Of a stretch of 64,000 nt of DNA, positions 27,136 to 35,746 are shown piece by piece. Both the position numbers and the translations under genes were made by a program. The first letter of the stretch is position 1; every line of letters starts with the position of its first letter. A model generated the notes under the pieces. That model saw only the letters and a program-made list of their open reading frames with translations, was not told where the DNA came from and searched no databases. Origin of the DNA: Gottfriedia solisilvae (GTDB lineage Bacteria > Bacillota > Bacilli > Bacillales > Bacillaceae_G); contig NZ_NETJ01000001.1 of NCBI RefSeq assembly GCF_002128405.1, forward strand, positions 744,001-808,000, given 5' to 3'.

Positions 27136-27159
27136 GCTAGGAAGTGTCACCTTCCTAGC
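27136..27159 (-). terminator. terminator of cotE
   Basis: Perfect 9-bp stem gctaggaag/cttcctagc with a 6-base loop and a T-run on the minus strand, starting 5 bases after the stop. Confidence 0.9.
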
Positions 27160-27164
27160 CTTGT

Positions 27165-27704
27165 TTATTCTTCTTCGCCATCTAAAATAAAATCTGGATC
27201 TAAATCTTCAAACTCATCATCTAAATCATAGAAATCTTCACCGTCGTATGCACCATCTGGAGCTACGACAACAACCACTTTTGTTTCACCTACTACTTCA
27301 ACTAATACCTCTTTTTCAACAGTAACGATAAAGCGATTGCCATTTGGTGAGATAACTGCATCTAAGCAATTTGGATGTTTTAATGACTTTGCAATTACTT
27401 CACAATCTTCTCCAGTATAATTATCATCTCTGTACTTTAATTTCACCAACTCATGATACTTTACTGATTCTTGTACAACCTCTGTTCTCGTATTGTCACT
27501 ATAGGAGTACCAAATATTGATATCATATTTACCTGATACCTCTACTCCTTCTTTTACTTTTTTAGCATCATATACATGATTAATAACCCAGCAGCCTAGT
27601 ATACTTGATGGTGTGTGACTTGGTGTGATTGTATGAGTGCTTCTATTGTATTTCTTGCCCTTTCCTACGACTGCCTTCGTTATGATCTCTCTGTATTCAG
27701 ACAT
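27165..27704 (-). CDS. cotE: outer spore coat morphogenetic protein CotE
   Basis: Assembles at the mother-cell face of the forespore and nucleates the outer coat. The N-terminus MSEYREIITKAVVGKGKK and the blocks THTITPSHTPSSILGCWVINH, YDINIWYSYSDNTRTEVV and VVGETKVVV match CotE of B. subtilis closely. The C-terminus is the expected acidic tail (DDEFEDLDPDFILDGEEE). Length 179 against 181. The ATG at 27704 follows GAGGAGGG. It is monocistronic with its own terminator and a SigE-like promoter upstream. Confidence 0.96.
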   Translation of the reverse strand: MSEYREIITKAVVGKGKKYNRSTHTITPSHTPSSILGCWVINHVYDAKKVKEGVEVSGKYDINIWYSYSDNTRTEVVQESVKYHELVKLKYRDDNYTGEDCEVIAKSLKHPNCLDAVISPNGNRFIVTVEKEVLVEVVGETKVVVVVAPDGAYDGEDFYDLDDEFEDLDPDFILDGEEE

Positions 27705-27736
27705 AGGTGTGACCCTCCTCGTTCCATTTTCATTTC

Positions 27737-27764
27737 ATTCTATGCGTGACATTAGCGGAATGTG
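27737..27764 (-). promoter_or_regulatory. candidate SigE promoter of cotE
   Basis: Minus strand CACATT (27759-27764), 14-base spacer, CATAGAAT (27737-27744). This is close to the SigE pattern (ATATT-like, 14 bases, CATACANT). cotE of B. subtilis has a SigE promoter. Confidence 0.45.
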
Positions 27765-27783
27765 TTAATGACATGAAAATTCT

Positions 27784-28095
27784 TTTATACAAGTTAAAAA
27801 AACATGTGATGATAAATTGTATGACGAGTGCCCAATAAAGTTGACTGTTTATTAAAGAAATTAAAAAATAATCATAAAAAATTATGATGATACCGCATCA
27901 CACCTATGTTTTAAATAGATATTAAAAAGCATTTTTCAAAAGAATTCACTAGAAAACTGTGAAAAAAAATAGCTCGACTAGGTAGTCATCGTTAAGAGTA
28001 TGAATTTGAAATGTCAGAGGAGATTTTTCAAAGTGTATTCAATCAATTTAGTGAATATGAAATATAAATATAGTAATTGGACAAGAAGTTTAACA
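27784..28095. other. AT-rich intergenic stretch between cotE and ricA
   Basis: No gene is supported; the longest ORF on the plus strand lacks an SD. On the minus strand a small hairpin gact/agtc near 27981-27993 is followed by a run of Ts at about 27961-27971 and could end a short transcript. I recognise no known RNA family. Confidence 0.35.
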
Positions 28096-28143
28096 AAAAA
28101 AGACACAACGGCAATTTCATTAGATTGCACGTTGTGTCTTTTT
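28096..28143 (-). terminator. terminator of miaB-ricA
   Basis: Long stem aaagacacaacg/cgttgtgtcttt with an inner caat/attg pairing and T-run, directly after the ricA stop. Confidence 0.9.
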
Positions 28144-28144
28144 A

Positions 28145-28594
28145 TTAATGACCGCAGCTATCAGTTGAGCAGCTTGAGCCAGCATTGCTTGCAATTTTTG
28201 AACCAGTTTCACCACTTAATAAGTTTCCACCAGTAGATTTAATAATTTCGTCTGTTACACCGTTAGAAATTGTGTGTGCAATTAGTTGAAGTAAGTCATT
28301 TACTTCTACTTGAGAAGATTGGAATTCTTGAACGATCGGAATTGATTCTAATTGTTCATTAAGCTCTTCAAGCTCTTGTTCCACTTTTTTCAATGCTTCT
28401 TTCTTGCCCCAATGTTCAAGGTTTACTGCTTGTTTTTGTAATGATTTAATTTGTTCTATATGTGTTTTAACTGTTTGGCTTTCATTAATTTGAGCTTCAG
28501 CTCGTTTAAAAAAGTCTACTTCTTCTGTTTCAGAAATCATGACAGCTAATTCCTTAGCACGTGCAACGATATCTTCTTTTGTAAATTTTCCCAT
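28145..28594 (-). CDS. ricA: RicA (YmcA), RicT-RicF partner and RNase Y specificity factor
   Basis: YlbF/YmcA-family helical protein; with RicF and RicT it forms the Y-complex, which carries iron-sulfur clusters and modulates RNase Y, sporulation and biofilm formation in B. subtilis. The 149 residues are mostly amphipathic helix, and the C-terminal SSCSTDSCGH supplies Cys residues like the cluster ligands of the family. It overlaps the miaB stop by one base, implying coupling. The neighbouring rny gene codes for the partner nuclease. Confidence 0.9.
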   Translation of the reverse strand: MGKFTKEDIVARAKELAVMISETEEVDFFKRAEAQINESQTVKTHIEQIKSLQKQAVNLEHWGKKEALKKVEQELEELNEQLESIPIVQEFQSSQVEVNDLLQLIAHTISNGVTDEIIKSTGGNLLSGETGSKIASNAGSSCSTDSCGH

Positions 28595-30135
28595 TATCTC
28601 ACCTCTACTGGTTCTTCTACTGACTCTTCTACTAATTCACCGTCTAATGACCATGTTTTAGCATTTGTAACTTTAACTTTTACGATTTGACCAACAATTG
28701 ATTTTGGACCTTTGAAATTAACAAGTTTATTGTAAGGAGAATATCCTGCAAGTACATCAGGGTTTTTCTTACTTTCACCTTCAACTAATACTTCAAGAAT
28801 TTGACCTTCAAATCGTTTATTAAACTCATTTGCTTTTTGATTAACAACAGCATTTAAACGTTGTAGACGTTCTTTTTTCACATGCTCAGGTACATTGTCA
28901 ATCATTTTCGCAGCTGGAGTACCTTCACGCGGTGAATAAATAAACGTGAATGCTAAATCGAAACCTACTTCTTCATATAAAGTCATTGTTTCTTCAAATT
29001 GTTCATCAGTTTCATTTGGAAAACCTACAATGATATCTGTTGTAAATGAGATATTTGGCATTGCAGTTTTTAACTTTTTCACTAAACCAAGATAATGTTC
29101 ACGATCATATTTACGTGACATTAATTTAAGTACCTCTGAACTACCTGATTGAACAGGTAAGTGAATATGTGGCATTATATTGCCACCTTTAGCTAATACT
29201 TCAATTAAATGATCATCAAAATCGCGAGGATGACTTGTCGTAAAGCGAACACGAGGTATACCAATCTTACGGATTTCATCCATTAAATGGCCAAGTCCGT
29301 AATTTCCATCCTCAAGGTCTTTACCATATGCATTAACATTTTGTCCTAAAAGTGTTACTTCTTTGTAGCCTAAACGAGCAAGTTCGCGTACTTCATTAAT
29401 AATATCTTCTGGTTTACGACTTCGCTCTTTACCACGCGTGTAAGGTACGATACAGTACGTACAGAACTTGTCACAACCATACATAATATTAACCCAAGCT
29501 TTTATTTCGCCACGACGGACTTTTGGAAGGTTCTCAATTACGTCACCTTCTTTTGACCATACTTCAATAACCATTTCTTTACTAAACATAGCTTCTTGAA
29601 TGATAAATGGTAGTCTATGAATATTGTGAGTACCAAAAACCATATCTATGAAAGAATGTTTTTGGAGAATACGATTTACTACAGCTTCCTCTTGTGACAT
29701 ACAGCCACAAATTCCAATTAATAAATCAGGTCTTTGAAGTTTAAGTGGTTTTAAGTGTCCAATCTCTCCAAATACTTTGTTTTCTGCATTTTCACGAATC
29801 GCACAAGTATTTAAAAGAATAATATCTGCATCTTCCACAGAAGTTGCTACTTCATATCCCATCGTTGTTAAGATTCCGGCCATAACTTCCGTATCATGCT
29901 CATTCATTTGACATCCGTAAGTACGAATTAAAAACTTTTTACCAGCACCTGAATTTCTCATTTCCTCTGGTATTTCAAAGCCTCTATCATACATTACTTC
30001 TTCCTTACCACGACGTTTTGCATCAGCTAAGGAAGGAGCTTGATAAACTTTTTCAAAGTACTTACTATAATCTTTATCAGTTTGATTTTTTGAATTATTT
30101 ATATTAGTGCCTTGAAGGCGTTGTTGTTCATTCAT
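28594..30135 (-). CDS. miaB: tRNA (ms2i6A37) methylthiotransferase MiaB
   Basis: Radical SAM enzyme adding the methylthio group to i6A at position 37 of tRNAs. N-terminal UPF0004 domain cysteines are in [25 protein letters not shown] and [10 protein letters not shown]. The radical SAM cluster motif is [15 protein letters not shown], and a TRAM domain is at the C-terminus (about 440-505). At 513 residues it has the B. subtilis-like N-terminal extension. Promoter TTGTAT-17-TATACT is upstream, and ricA follows in the same transcript. Confidence 0.96.
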   Translation of the reverse strand: MNEQQRLQGTNINNSKNQTDKDYSKYFEKVYQAPSLADAKRRGKEEVMYDRGFEIPEEMRNSGAGKKFLIRTYGCQMNEHDTEVMAGILTTMGYEVATSVEDADIILLNTCAIRENAENKVFGEIGHLKPLKLQRPDLLIGICGCMSQEEAVVNRILQKHSFIDMVFGTHNIHRLPFIIQEAMFSKEMVIEVWSKEGDVIENLPKVRRGEIKAWVNIMYGCDKFCTYCIVPYTRGKERSRKPEDIINEVRELARLGYKEVTLLGQNVNAYGKDLEDGNYGLGHLMDEIRKIGIPRVRFTTSHPRDFDDHLIEVLAKGGNIMPHIHLPVQSGSSEVLKLMSRKYDREHYLGLVKKLKTAMPNISFTTDIIVGFPNETDEQFEETMTLYEEVGFDLAFTFIYSPREGTPAAKMIDNVPEHVKKERLQRLNAVVNQKANEFNKRFEGQILEVLVEGESKKNPDVLAGYSPYNKLVNFKGPKSIVGQIVKVKVTNAKTWSLDGELVEESVEEPVEVR

Positions 30136-30174
30136 TTAACAATCTCCTTTCATCGCAACATTACACATTACTCT

Positions 30175-30203
30175 AGTATATAACGTTATTCTACAATATA
30201 CAA
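30175..30203 (-). promoter_or_regulatory. sigma-A promoter of miaB-ricA
   Basis: Minus strand TTGTAT (30198-30203), 17-base spacer, TATACT (30175-30180), 40 bases before the miaB ATG. Confidence 0.65.
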
Positions 30204-30352
30204 TCTACGTTACGCAAAAAGAAAGGTCTAATCAGCAAGTATTATCTTATAGAAATTTTATCTAAAAACAATTCACTATAAACCGCTTTCATTTGTGGGT
30301 ATTAAATAATGATTTATTTAGTTCTTTTTCTCTGAAATTAAATCAATGTTAA

Positions 30353-30436
30353 ATTATATAATCAAAATAGAAGCTATCATAGTTGAATACTATTTAAAGA
30401 AACTGAAATCAGTATTCAATCATTATATAATCAAAA
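30353..30436. repeat. nested direct and inverted repeats in the korB-miaB gap
   Basis: attatataatcaaaa occurs at 30353-30367 and 30422-30436. Between them ttgaatact (30383-30391) and agtattcaa (30411-30419) form a 9-bp inverted repeat. There is no T-run for either strand and no known element that I recognise. Confidence 0.55.
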
Positions 30437-30437
30437 C

Positions 30438-30468
30438 AAAAAAACTCCTCAAAAATGAGGAGTTTTTT
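30438..30468 (-). terminator. terminator of korAB
   Basis: Stem aaaactcctca/tgaggagtttt with a 4-base loop and T-runs, directly after the korB stop. Confidence 0.9.
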
Positions 30469-30471
30469 ATA

Positions 30472-31338
30472 TTACATAAATTCAGCAACTAATTTTTCGA
30501 ATTGATCTTTTTCTAATTGTAGATCAGATTCTACTAGTGGTTCTTCACTGTAACCAGAAATTAATTCTTGGTAAGATTTTTGTTCTTTGTTTTGGTAGAT
30601 AAGACCAGTTACTAAACCTTTATTTTGCATTAATGTTTGCATAGCCATTTCTTTATTTGATGGATCATATCCTTCAACATCAGAAAGCTTCACTAGGTTT
30701 TCTTTAAACCAATCATAAGTGTTTACTTTATTGTAAGTAACACATGGACTAAATACGTTGATTAAAGAAAATCCTTTGTGTTGGATACCTTGCTCGATTA
30801 ATGAAGTTAATTCTTTTAAGTCACTAGAGAAACTTTGTGCAACGAAAGTTCCACCAGCAGTTAACGCCATTTCCATTACAGAAAGTGCTGATTCAACCGA
30901 ACCTTGTGGAGTACTCTTCGTTTTGAAGCCTACATCACTACGAGGTGATGTTTGACCTTTTGTTAATCCGTAAATTTGGTTATCCATTACGATATAAGTA
31001 ATGTCGATGTTACGACGAATTGCATGGATTGTATGACCTAAACCGATTGCGAATCCATCTCCGTCACCACCAGAAGCGATAACAGTTAAATCACGGTTAG
31101 CCATTTTAACACCTTGTGCAATTGGAAGTGAACGACCATGAATACCATGTAAACCGTAAGAATTAATATATCCTGAGATACGACCAGAACATCCGATACC
31201 AGATACAACTGCAAGGTTATCCGGTTCTAAACCAACATTTGCTGCTGCACGTTGAATTGAAGCTTGTACAGAGAAATCTCCACATCCAGGGCACCAGTTT
31301 GGTTTAACGTTATTACGAAATTCTTTAAATGTTGCCAT
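30472..31338 (-). CDS. korB: 2-oxoacid:ferredoxin oxidoreductase, beta subunit
   Basis: TPP-binding subunit of a 2-oxoglutarate (or pyruvate)-type ferredoxin oxidoreductase that makes acyl-CoA, CO2 and reduced ferredoxin. WCPGCGDFSVQASIQRA near residue 15 carries Cys residues for the cluster, and the TPP/Mg motif is GGDGDGFAIGLGHTIHAIRRN with MDNQIYGLTKGQ. The 288 residues match the two-subunit Kor type of Bacillus. Its start lies 14 bases inside the end of korA, so the two are coupled. Substrate is inferred from family, not proven. Confidence 0.92.
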   Translation of the reverse strand: MATFKEFRNNVKPNWCPGCGDFSVQASIQRAAANVGLEPDNLAVVSGIGCSGRISGYINSYGLHGIHGRSLPIAQGVKMANRDLTVIASGGDGDGFAIGLGHTIHAIRRNIDITYIVMDNQIYGLTKGQTSPRSDVGFKTKSTPQGSVESALSVMEMALTAGGTFVAQSFSSDLKELTSLIEQGIQHKGFSLINVFSPCVTYNKVNTYDWFKENLVKLSDVEGYDPSNKEMAMQTLMQNKGLVTGLIYQNKEQKSYQELISGYSEEPLVESDLQLEKDQFEKLVAEFM

Positions 31339-33082
31339 TTAGAACAACTCCTTCCTTACAAGTGTTGTAAATTTCTTTTGGTAGGAAAGGATTTCCATCA
31401 TATTTTAATAAGCTTGAAATCTTTTCTGCATGACCACAGTTCATTTTAATGATGCTTGTTAATTGACCTGTAGCATTGTTCTCAACAACGATTACACGTT
31501 TAGCTTTTTTCAGTTCTGGTAAAAGCTCAGCTGTTGGGAATGGGTGAATTAAACGTACATGAGCATGGTTAACTTTAATACCATCTTGCTCTAAACGTAC
31601 CATAGCTTCTTCTATAGCACCACGAGTTGAGTTGAAGCCTACTAATAATACATCAGCATCTTCATGTTTTGCATTTACTAATACAGGGTTAGGGAAACGT
31701 AGGTTATTTAACTTACGCATACGTTTATCCATTTGTTGATTACGATTAATTGGTGATTCAGAAGGCTTACCAGTTTCATCATGCTCAACACCAGTTACGT
31801 GGTGGATTCCACCTTTCATACCTGGTACTACACGTGGAGAAACGCCATCTTCTGTCACTTCATAACGCTTGAAGTATTCTTTATTCTCAGATACAGGAAG
31901 CTCCATGTTGTAATCAAACTTACCGCGACGAATTTGAACTTTATCAAATTGAAGTGGTTCTACTGTTTGTTTACCTAAAGATAACTGTAAGTCTGTGATT
32001 AAGATAACAGGAACTTGATATTCTTCAGCTACGTTAAACGCTTCCACCATATCGTAGAATGCTTCTTCTACTGTACTTGGAGCGATTACTACTTTAGGAA
32101 TCTCACCGTGAGTACCATAGATCATAGCCATTAAATCTGATTGTTCTTGTTTTGTAGGAAGACCAGTACTTGGACCACCACGTTGTGTATCAACGATTAC
32201 TAATGGAACTTCAGTAATACCTGAAAGACCGATTGCTTCCATCATTAATGATAGACCAGGACCTGCAGATGCAGTTAGTGTACGTACACCAGCGTAGTTT
32301 GCACCAATCGCCATTGTACATGCAGCAATCTCATCTTCAGTCTGGATAACAGCTCCACCGAACTTAGGTAATTTTTTAATTAAGTATTCCATAATCTCAG
32401 ACGCAGGAGTAATTGGATACGCTGCCATAAAACGTGAACCACCAGCAAGTGCACCCATTGCGATTGCATCATTTCCGATTAAGAACATACGTTTTTTACC
32501 GTCTGCGCTTGATAATTGCATTTTATTTACATTAACGCCAAGCATTTCTCTCATTTCTTCTGCTCCGCGTGCGATTGCTTCAATGTTTTTCTCTACAATT
32601 TGTTGACCTTTTTTACCGAAAATTTCATCAACTACTTCTCTAAATACATCAATAGATAAACCTAAAATTGCACTTGATGCTCCAACTGCAACCATGTTTT
32701 TCATTAATGAAGTACCTAGTTCAGTTGCTAAGTCTGTAAATGGAATTGAATAAAGTGTTACATCCGTTGAATCTGGAATTGTTGGATTAAATTTAGCATC
32801 AGCGATTACGATACCGCCTTTGCGTAATTCATAAAAGTTCACATCGATCGTTTCTTGGTCAAAGGCTACTAAAATATCTAAGTCATCTGAAATTGCACGA
32901 ACTTCAGTTGTACTTACACGAATTTTATTATTTGTGTGACCACCTTTAATACGTGAAGAGAAATGGCGGTAACCGTATAAATAATAACCTAAACGGTTTA
33001 ACGCAATTGCAAAAATTTCTCCTGTACTTTCGATACCTTCACCCTGTTGTCCTCCAACTTTCCATGAAAGTTGTTCTATCAT
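31325..33082 (-). CDS. korA: 2-oxoacid:ferredoxin oxidoreductase, fused gamma-alpha subunit
   Basis: Partner of KorB. The N-terminal gamma domain (about 1-190) begins WKVGGQQGEGIESTGEIFAIAL; the alpha domain starts around residue 205 with NDAIAMGALAGGSRFMAAYPITPASEIMEYL and includes GPGLSLMMEAIGLS and VDTQRGGPSTGLPTKQEQ. The fusion and 585-residue length fit the Bacillus two-gene enzyme. SD AAAGGGG precedes the ATG at 33082. It takes the place of tdh-kbl found here in B. subtilis. Confidence 0.92.
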   Translation of the reverse strand: MIEQLSWKVGGQQGEGIESTGEIFAIALNRLGYYLYGYRHFSSRIKGGHTNNKIRVSTTEVRAISDDLDILVAFDQETIDVNFYELRKGGIVIADAKFNPTIPDSTDVTLYSIPFTDLATELGTSLMKNMVAVGASSAILGLSIDVFREVVDEIFGKKGQQIVEKNIEAIARGAEEMREMLGVNVNKMQLSSADGKKRMFLIGNDAIAMGALAGGSRFMAAYPITPASEIMEYLIKKLPKFGGAVIQTEDEIAACTMAIGANYAGVRTLTASAGPGLSLMMEAIGLSGITEVPLVIVDTQRGGPSTGLPTKQEQSDLMAMIYGTHGEIPKVVIAPSTVEEAFYDMVEAFNVAEEYQVPVILITDLQLSLGKQTVEPLQFDKVQIRRGKFDYNMELPVSENKEYFKRYEVTEDGVSPRVVPGMKGGIHHVTGVEHDETGKPSESPINRNQQMDKRMRKLNNLRFPNPVLVNAKHEDADVLLVGFNSTRGAIEEAMVRLEQDGIKVNHAHVRLIHPFPTAELLPELKKAKRVIVVENNATGQLTSIIKMNCGHAEKISSLLKYDGNPFLPKEIYNTCKEGVVLNGNI

Positions 33083-33174
33083 TTCCTACACCCCTTTGAA
33101 TGCCCTCATTCGTAGTAAATTAAAAATTAAAATATTGCATATTTGCATATCATTCATTTTTTTATAAAAAGAAT

Positions 33175-33220
33175 GAAAGCGATTTAAAACATATCTTTTG
33201 ATATGAGTTAATTCGCTTTC
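33175..33220 (-). terminator. hairpin between the dipeptidase gene and korA
   Basis: gaaagcga/tcgctttc stem with a second catatc/gatatg stem inside and T-rich sequence beyond on the minus strand. It probably terminates the dipeptidase transcript; an attenuating role before korA is an alternative. Confidence 0.65.
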
Positions 33221-33312
33221 AATTCTAGACCTTATATTCAAAAAAATCAATGATTTTAGCACAAATTATTCCTATAATTTTTATATTTTTATTATTCTGA
33301 ACAAATAACCCG

Positions 33313-34239
33313 TTATTTAAAATGAATATATGATGAATAATTGTTGTACATAAAGCCTTTTACTTGTTCTTCAGTATAAAATTTTAGGAGTTCATTTGAA
33401 AGATTTTGATATTTTCCAACGTGATTTAAATTCGTTGGATGAATTTCGATTCCATCAAAATCAGAGCCCATCGCGATACATTTTTCGCCACCAAGTGCAC
33501 ACATATGATCAATATGCTTAATCAAATCAGAAATTGTTGCAGTACCTTCATCTACTACAAATGGAGGATAAAAATTAATACCTACTATTGCATTTCGACT
33601 AAACATTGCTTTTAATTGCTCATCATTTAAGTTTCTTGGGTTTTTACAAATTGATTTTGCATTTGAATGTGTAGCAGTTGGATATTTCGCTTGATGAAAT
33701 GCGTCCCAAAAAGCTGCTTCACTACAATGAGAAAGATCACACCACATATTATGCTCATTTAAGTAATGAACTACACTTCTTCCAAAATTCGTTAGTCCAC
33801 CGTTTCGTTCCTCAAGAATACCATCTGCTGCTTCATTAGCAAAATTCCACACTAATCCGACGCTACGTACGCCTAGACGGTGAAGAATTTTCAAACGATT
33901 AATATCACCTAATAATGCGTCACAACCTTCTAACGTTAAAATTGCACCCATTTCATGTGATTGTAATGTCGCCTCATCTTCTTTTGTCCGAATTACTTTA
34001 ATATTATTCTCCGAAGTTGCAATTTTTTCATAAAAAAGAGTAACACATTGCAATGCTGCATCAAATTTGATTAATTTATGTATACTTTCAGGAATATAAA
34101 TTGCATAGCATTGTACTTTGCTATTTCCTTGTTTTAATTTTTCTACTGAAACTTGCAGTGTCTCACCATTATGAAAATTGATTGAAGGCTTTTCTAATAG
34201 TTTCATCAATACGTCACAATGTGCATCAAATATTTTCAT
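33313..34239 (-). CDS. membrane dipeptidase family protein (peptidase M19)
   Basis: Renal-dipeptidase-like zinc enzyme of 308 residues. Metal-site motifs are visible in order: FDAHCDVLMKL (residues 4-14), LTLEGCDALLGD with the bridging Glu, LSHCSEAAFWDAF, THSNAKSIC and MGSDFDGIE. Family members hydrolyse dipeptides, including ones with D-residues. There is no signal peptide, so it is probably cytoplasmic. SD is GGAAGG before the ATG at 34239. It is monocistronic between spoVS and korA. Confidence 0.88.
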   Translation of the reverse strand: MKIFDAHCDVLMKLLEKPSINFHNGETLQVSVEKLKQGNSKVQCYAIYIPESIHKLIKFDAALQCVTLFYEKIATSENNIKVIRTKEDEATLQSHEMGAILTLEGCDALLGDINRLKILHRLGVRSVGLVWNFANEAADGILEERNGGLTNFGRSVVHYLNEHNMWCDLSHCSEAAFWDAFHQAKYPTATHSNAKSICKNPRNLNDEQLKAMFSRNAIVGINFYPPFVVDEGTATISDLIKHIDHMCALGGEKCIAMGSDFDGIEIHPTNLNHVGKYQNLSNELLKFYTEEQVKGFMYNNYSSYIHFK

Positions 34240-34331
34240 ATCGTAACTTCCTTCCGATTTATTAGACTTTTTACACTATTCTATCATATTCGTCGTTACG
34301 AGAATGTTTTTTTATAAAAATGCAAAATAAA

Positions 34332-34362
34332 ACAACCTGCTCGCATGTTGCTAACAGGTTGT
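34332..34362 (-). terminator. terminator of spoVS
   Basis: Perfect 8-bp stem acaacctg/caggttgt with a T-rich downstream stretch, 6 bases after the spoVS stop. Confidence 0.8.
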
Positions 34363-34367
34363 TATTA

Positions 34368-34628
34368 TTAACGAGGTTCAACGATTAATTTGATCGCTGT
34401 TCGCTCTTCCCCATCGATTTGAATATCTGTAAATGCAGGGATACAAATTAAATCCACTCCGCTTGGTGCTACAAATCCTCTTGCAATTGCAACTGCTTTC
34501 ACAGCTTGGTTTAATGCACCAGCGCCGATTGCTTGAATCTCTGCCGAGCCACGCTCTCTTAATACACCTGCAAGTGCTCCTGCTACAGAATTAGGGTTTG
34601 ATTTTGCTGAAACTTTTAATATTTCCAT
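34368..34628 (-). CDS. spoVS: stage V sporulation protein S
   Basis: Small Alba-like protein of 86 residues that affects septation and later sporulation; its biochemical role is not settled. The sequence MEILKVSAKSNPNSVAGALAG at the start and GVDLICIPAFTDIQIDGEERTA near the end are nearly invariant in Bacillales. I place the start at ATG 34628 after GGAGG; the frame is open to 34694 but that extension is not conserved. A SigH-like promoter upstream agrees with the known SigH dependence in B. subtilis. Confidence 0.96.
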   Translation of the reverse strand: MEILKVSAKSNPNSVAGALAGVLRERGSAEIQAIGAGALNQAVKAVAIARGFVAPSGVDLICIPAFTDIQIDGEERTAIKLIVEPR

Positions 34629-34678
34629 TCCTAGATCCTCCTTGTTACTAAAAAAGCTATTATTGTGTACAATAAAAA

Positions 34679-34708
34679 CTATTCTTGATAACAAGAAGAT
34701 ATTCCTGC
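34679..34708 (-). promoter_or_regulatory. SigH-type promoter of spoVS
   Basis: Minus strand GCAGGAATA (34700-34708) fits RNAGGAWWW fully; after 12 bases CAAGAATAG (34679-34687) fits RNNGAATWW with two mismatches. Confidence 0.7.
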
Positions 34709-34750
34709 TAATTTTTTAAAGTTTTTTAAAAATTTTTACTATTCTTTTAA

Positions 34751-35548
34751 TTAAGATAATAACGCTTGATGATCATCATTAATTTGGATACGTTTGATTG
34801 ATTTTGCTCTTCCAGAATTCTTATCTAATTCTATGATTACACCACTTAGCTGGCCTCTTCCTTCATCCACTTCAAAGCGTACTGGTAGATTCGTTAAGAA
34901 TTTCTTTAAGACTGCTTCCTTAGTAACGCCAAGCACACCATCATATGGCCCAGTCATTCCAACATCAGTTATAAATGCAGTTCCCTCAGGTAATACTCTT
35001 TCATCTGCAGTTTGAACATGTGTATGTGTACCTACGACCGCTGTTACACGACCATCTAAGTACCATCCCATTGCAATTTTCTCACTTGTAGCTTCCGCAT
35101 GGAAATCAACAAAAATGATATTTGTTCTTTTCTTTGCAATTTTAATTAACTCATCAGCCTTTTTAAACGGGCAATCGATTGCAGGTAGGAATGTTCTTCC
35201 TTGTAAATTTATTACTGCAATCTCAACATCATTGAAGTTTAAAAATACTAAACCATTTCCTGGTGTTCCTTCTGGATAATTTGCAGGTCTTACAAGATAC
35301 TTTGCGTTATCAATAAATTCAAATATTTCTTTTTTATCCCATGCATGGTTACCAAGTGTAACTGCTTGAGCTCCTAATTCTAAAAATTCACGATAAATTT
35401 TCTCTGTAATTCCCTTACCGTGTGCTGCATTTTCCCCATTTATTATCGTTACTGAAGGACTAAAATTTCTTTTTAAAGACTGTAAATGAGTCTTTACCAT
35501 ATCTCTACCATTTGAACCTACTACATCACCAATAAACAAAATTCTCAT
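34751..35548 (-). CDS. ymdB: YmdB metallophosphoesterase (2',3'-cyclic nucleotide phosphodiesterase)
   Basis: Calcineurin-like phosphodiesterase involved in biofilm and late adaptive gene expression in B. subtilis. Dinuclear metal motifs are GDVVGSNGRDMV (8-19), INGENAAHGKGI, LGNHAWDKKE, and VGTHTHVQTADERVLP. The start is ATG 35548, after AAGGA, since the conserved MRILFIGDVVG begins there; an in-frame start at 35566 has no SD. Length 265 is as expected. It lies between spoVS and rny as in B. subtilis. Confidence 0.95.
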   Translation of the reverse strand: MRILFIGDVVGSNGRDMVKTHLQSLKRNFSPSVTIINGENAAHGKGITEKIYREFLELGAQAVTLGNHAWDKKEIFEFIDNAKYLVRPANYPEGTPGNGLVFLNFNDVEIAVINLQGRTFLPAIDCPFKKADELIKIAKKRTNIIFVDFHAEATSEKIAMGWYLDGRVTAVVGTHTHVQTADERVLPEGTAFITDVGMTGPYDGVLGVTKEAVLKKFLTNLPVRFEVDEGRGQLSGVIIELDKNSGRAKSIKRIQINDDHQALLS

Positions 35549-35646
35549 CTTCTTACATCCTTCCAAATTTGCATATTCTTTTTATAGAACATACAAATAT
35601 CTTACCTATATATTACCCAAAAATATGAAAAGCTCCTTTACTAGCA

Positions 35647-35700
35647 CAATCCAAATCTTTCATCCATGATAAAGATCAGATTGTTTAGTTGGAGCTCCAA
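35647..35700. other. hairpin and palindrome in the rny-ymdB gap
   Basis: caatc...gattg and atcttt...aaagat pair across 35648-35682 with small internal loops; next to it ttggagctccaa (35689-35700) is a perfect 12-bp palindrome. Neither has a T-run, so neither is a plain terminator. Function unknown. Confidence 0.4.
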
Positions 35701-35716
35701 TTATTTCACATAAAAG

Positions 35717-35746
35717 AAAATAAAGTGGCTATTGCCACTTTATTTT
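35717..35746 (-). terminator. terminator overlapping the rny stop codon
   Basis: Perfect 13-bp stem aaaataaagtggc/gccactttatttt, T-rich beyond; the rny TAA lies in the upstream arm. Confidence 0.85.
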
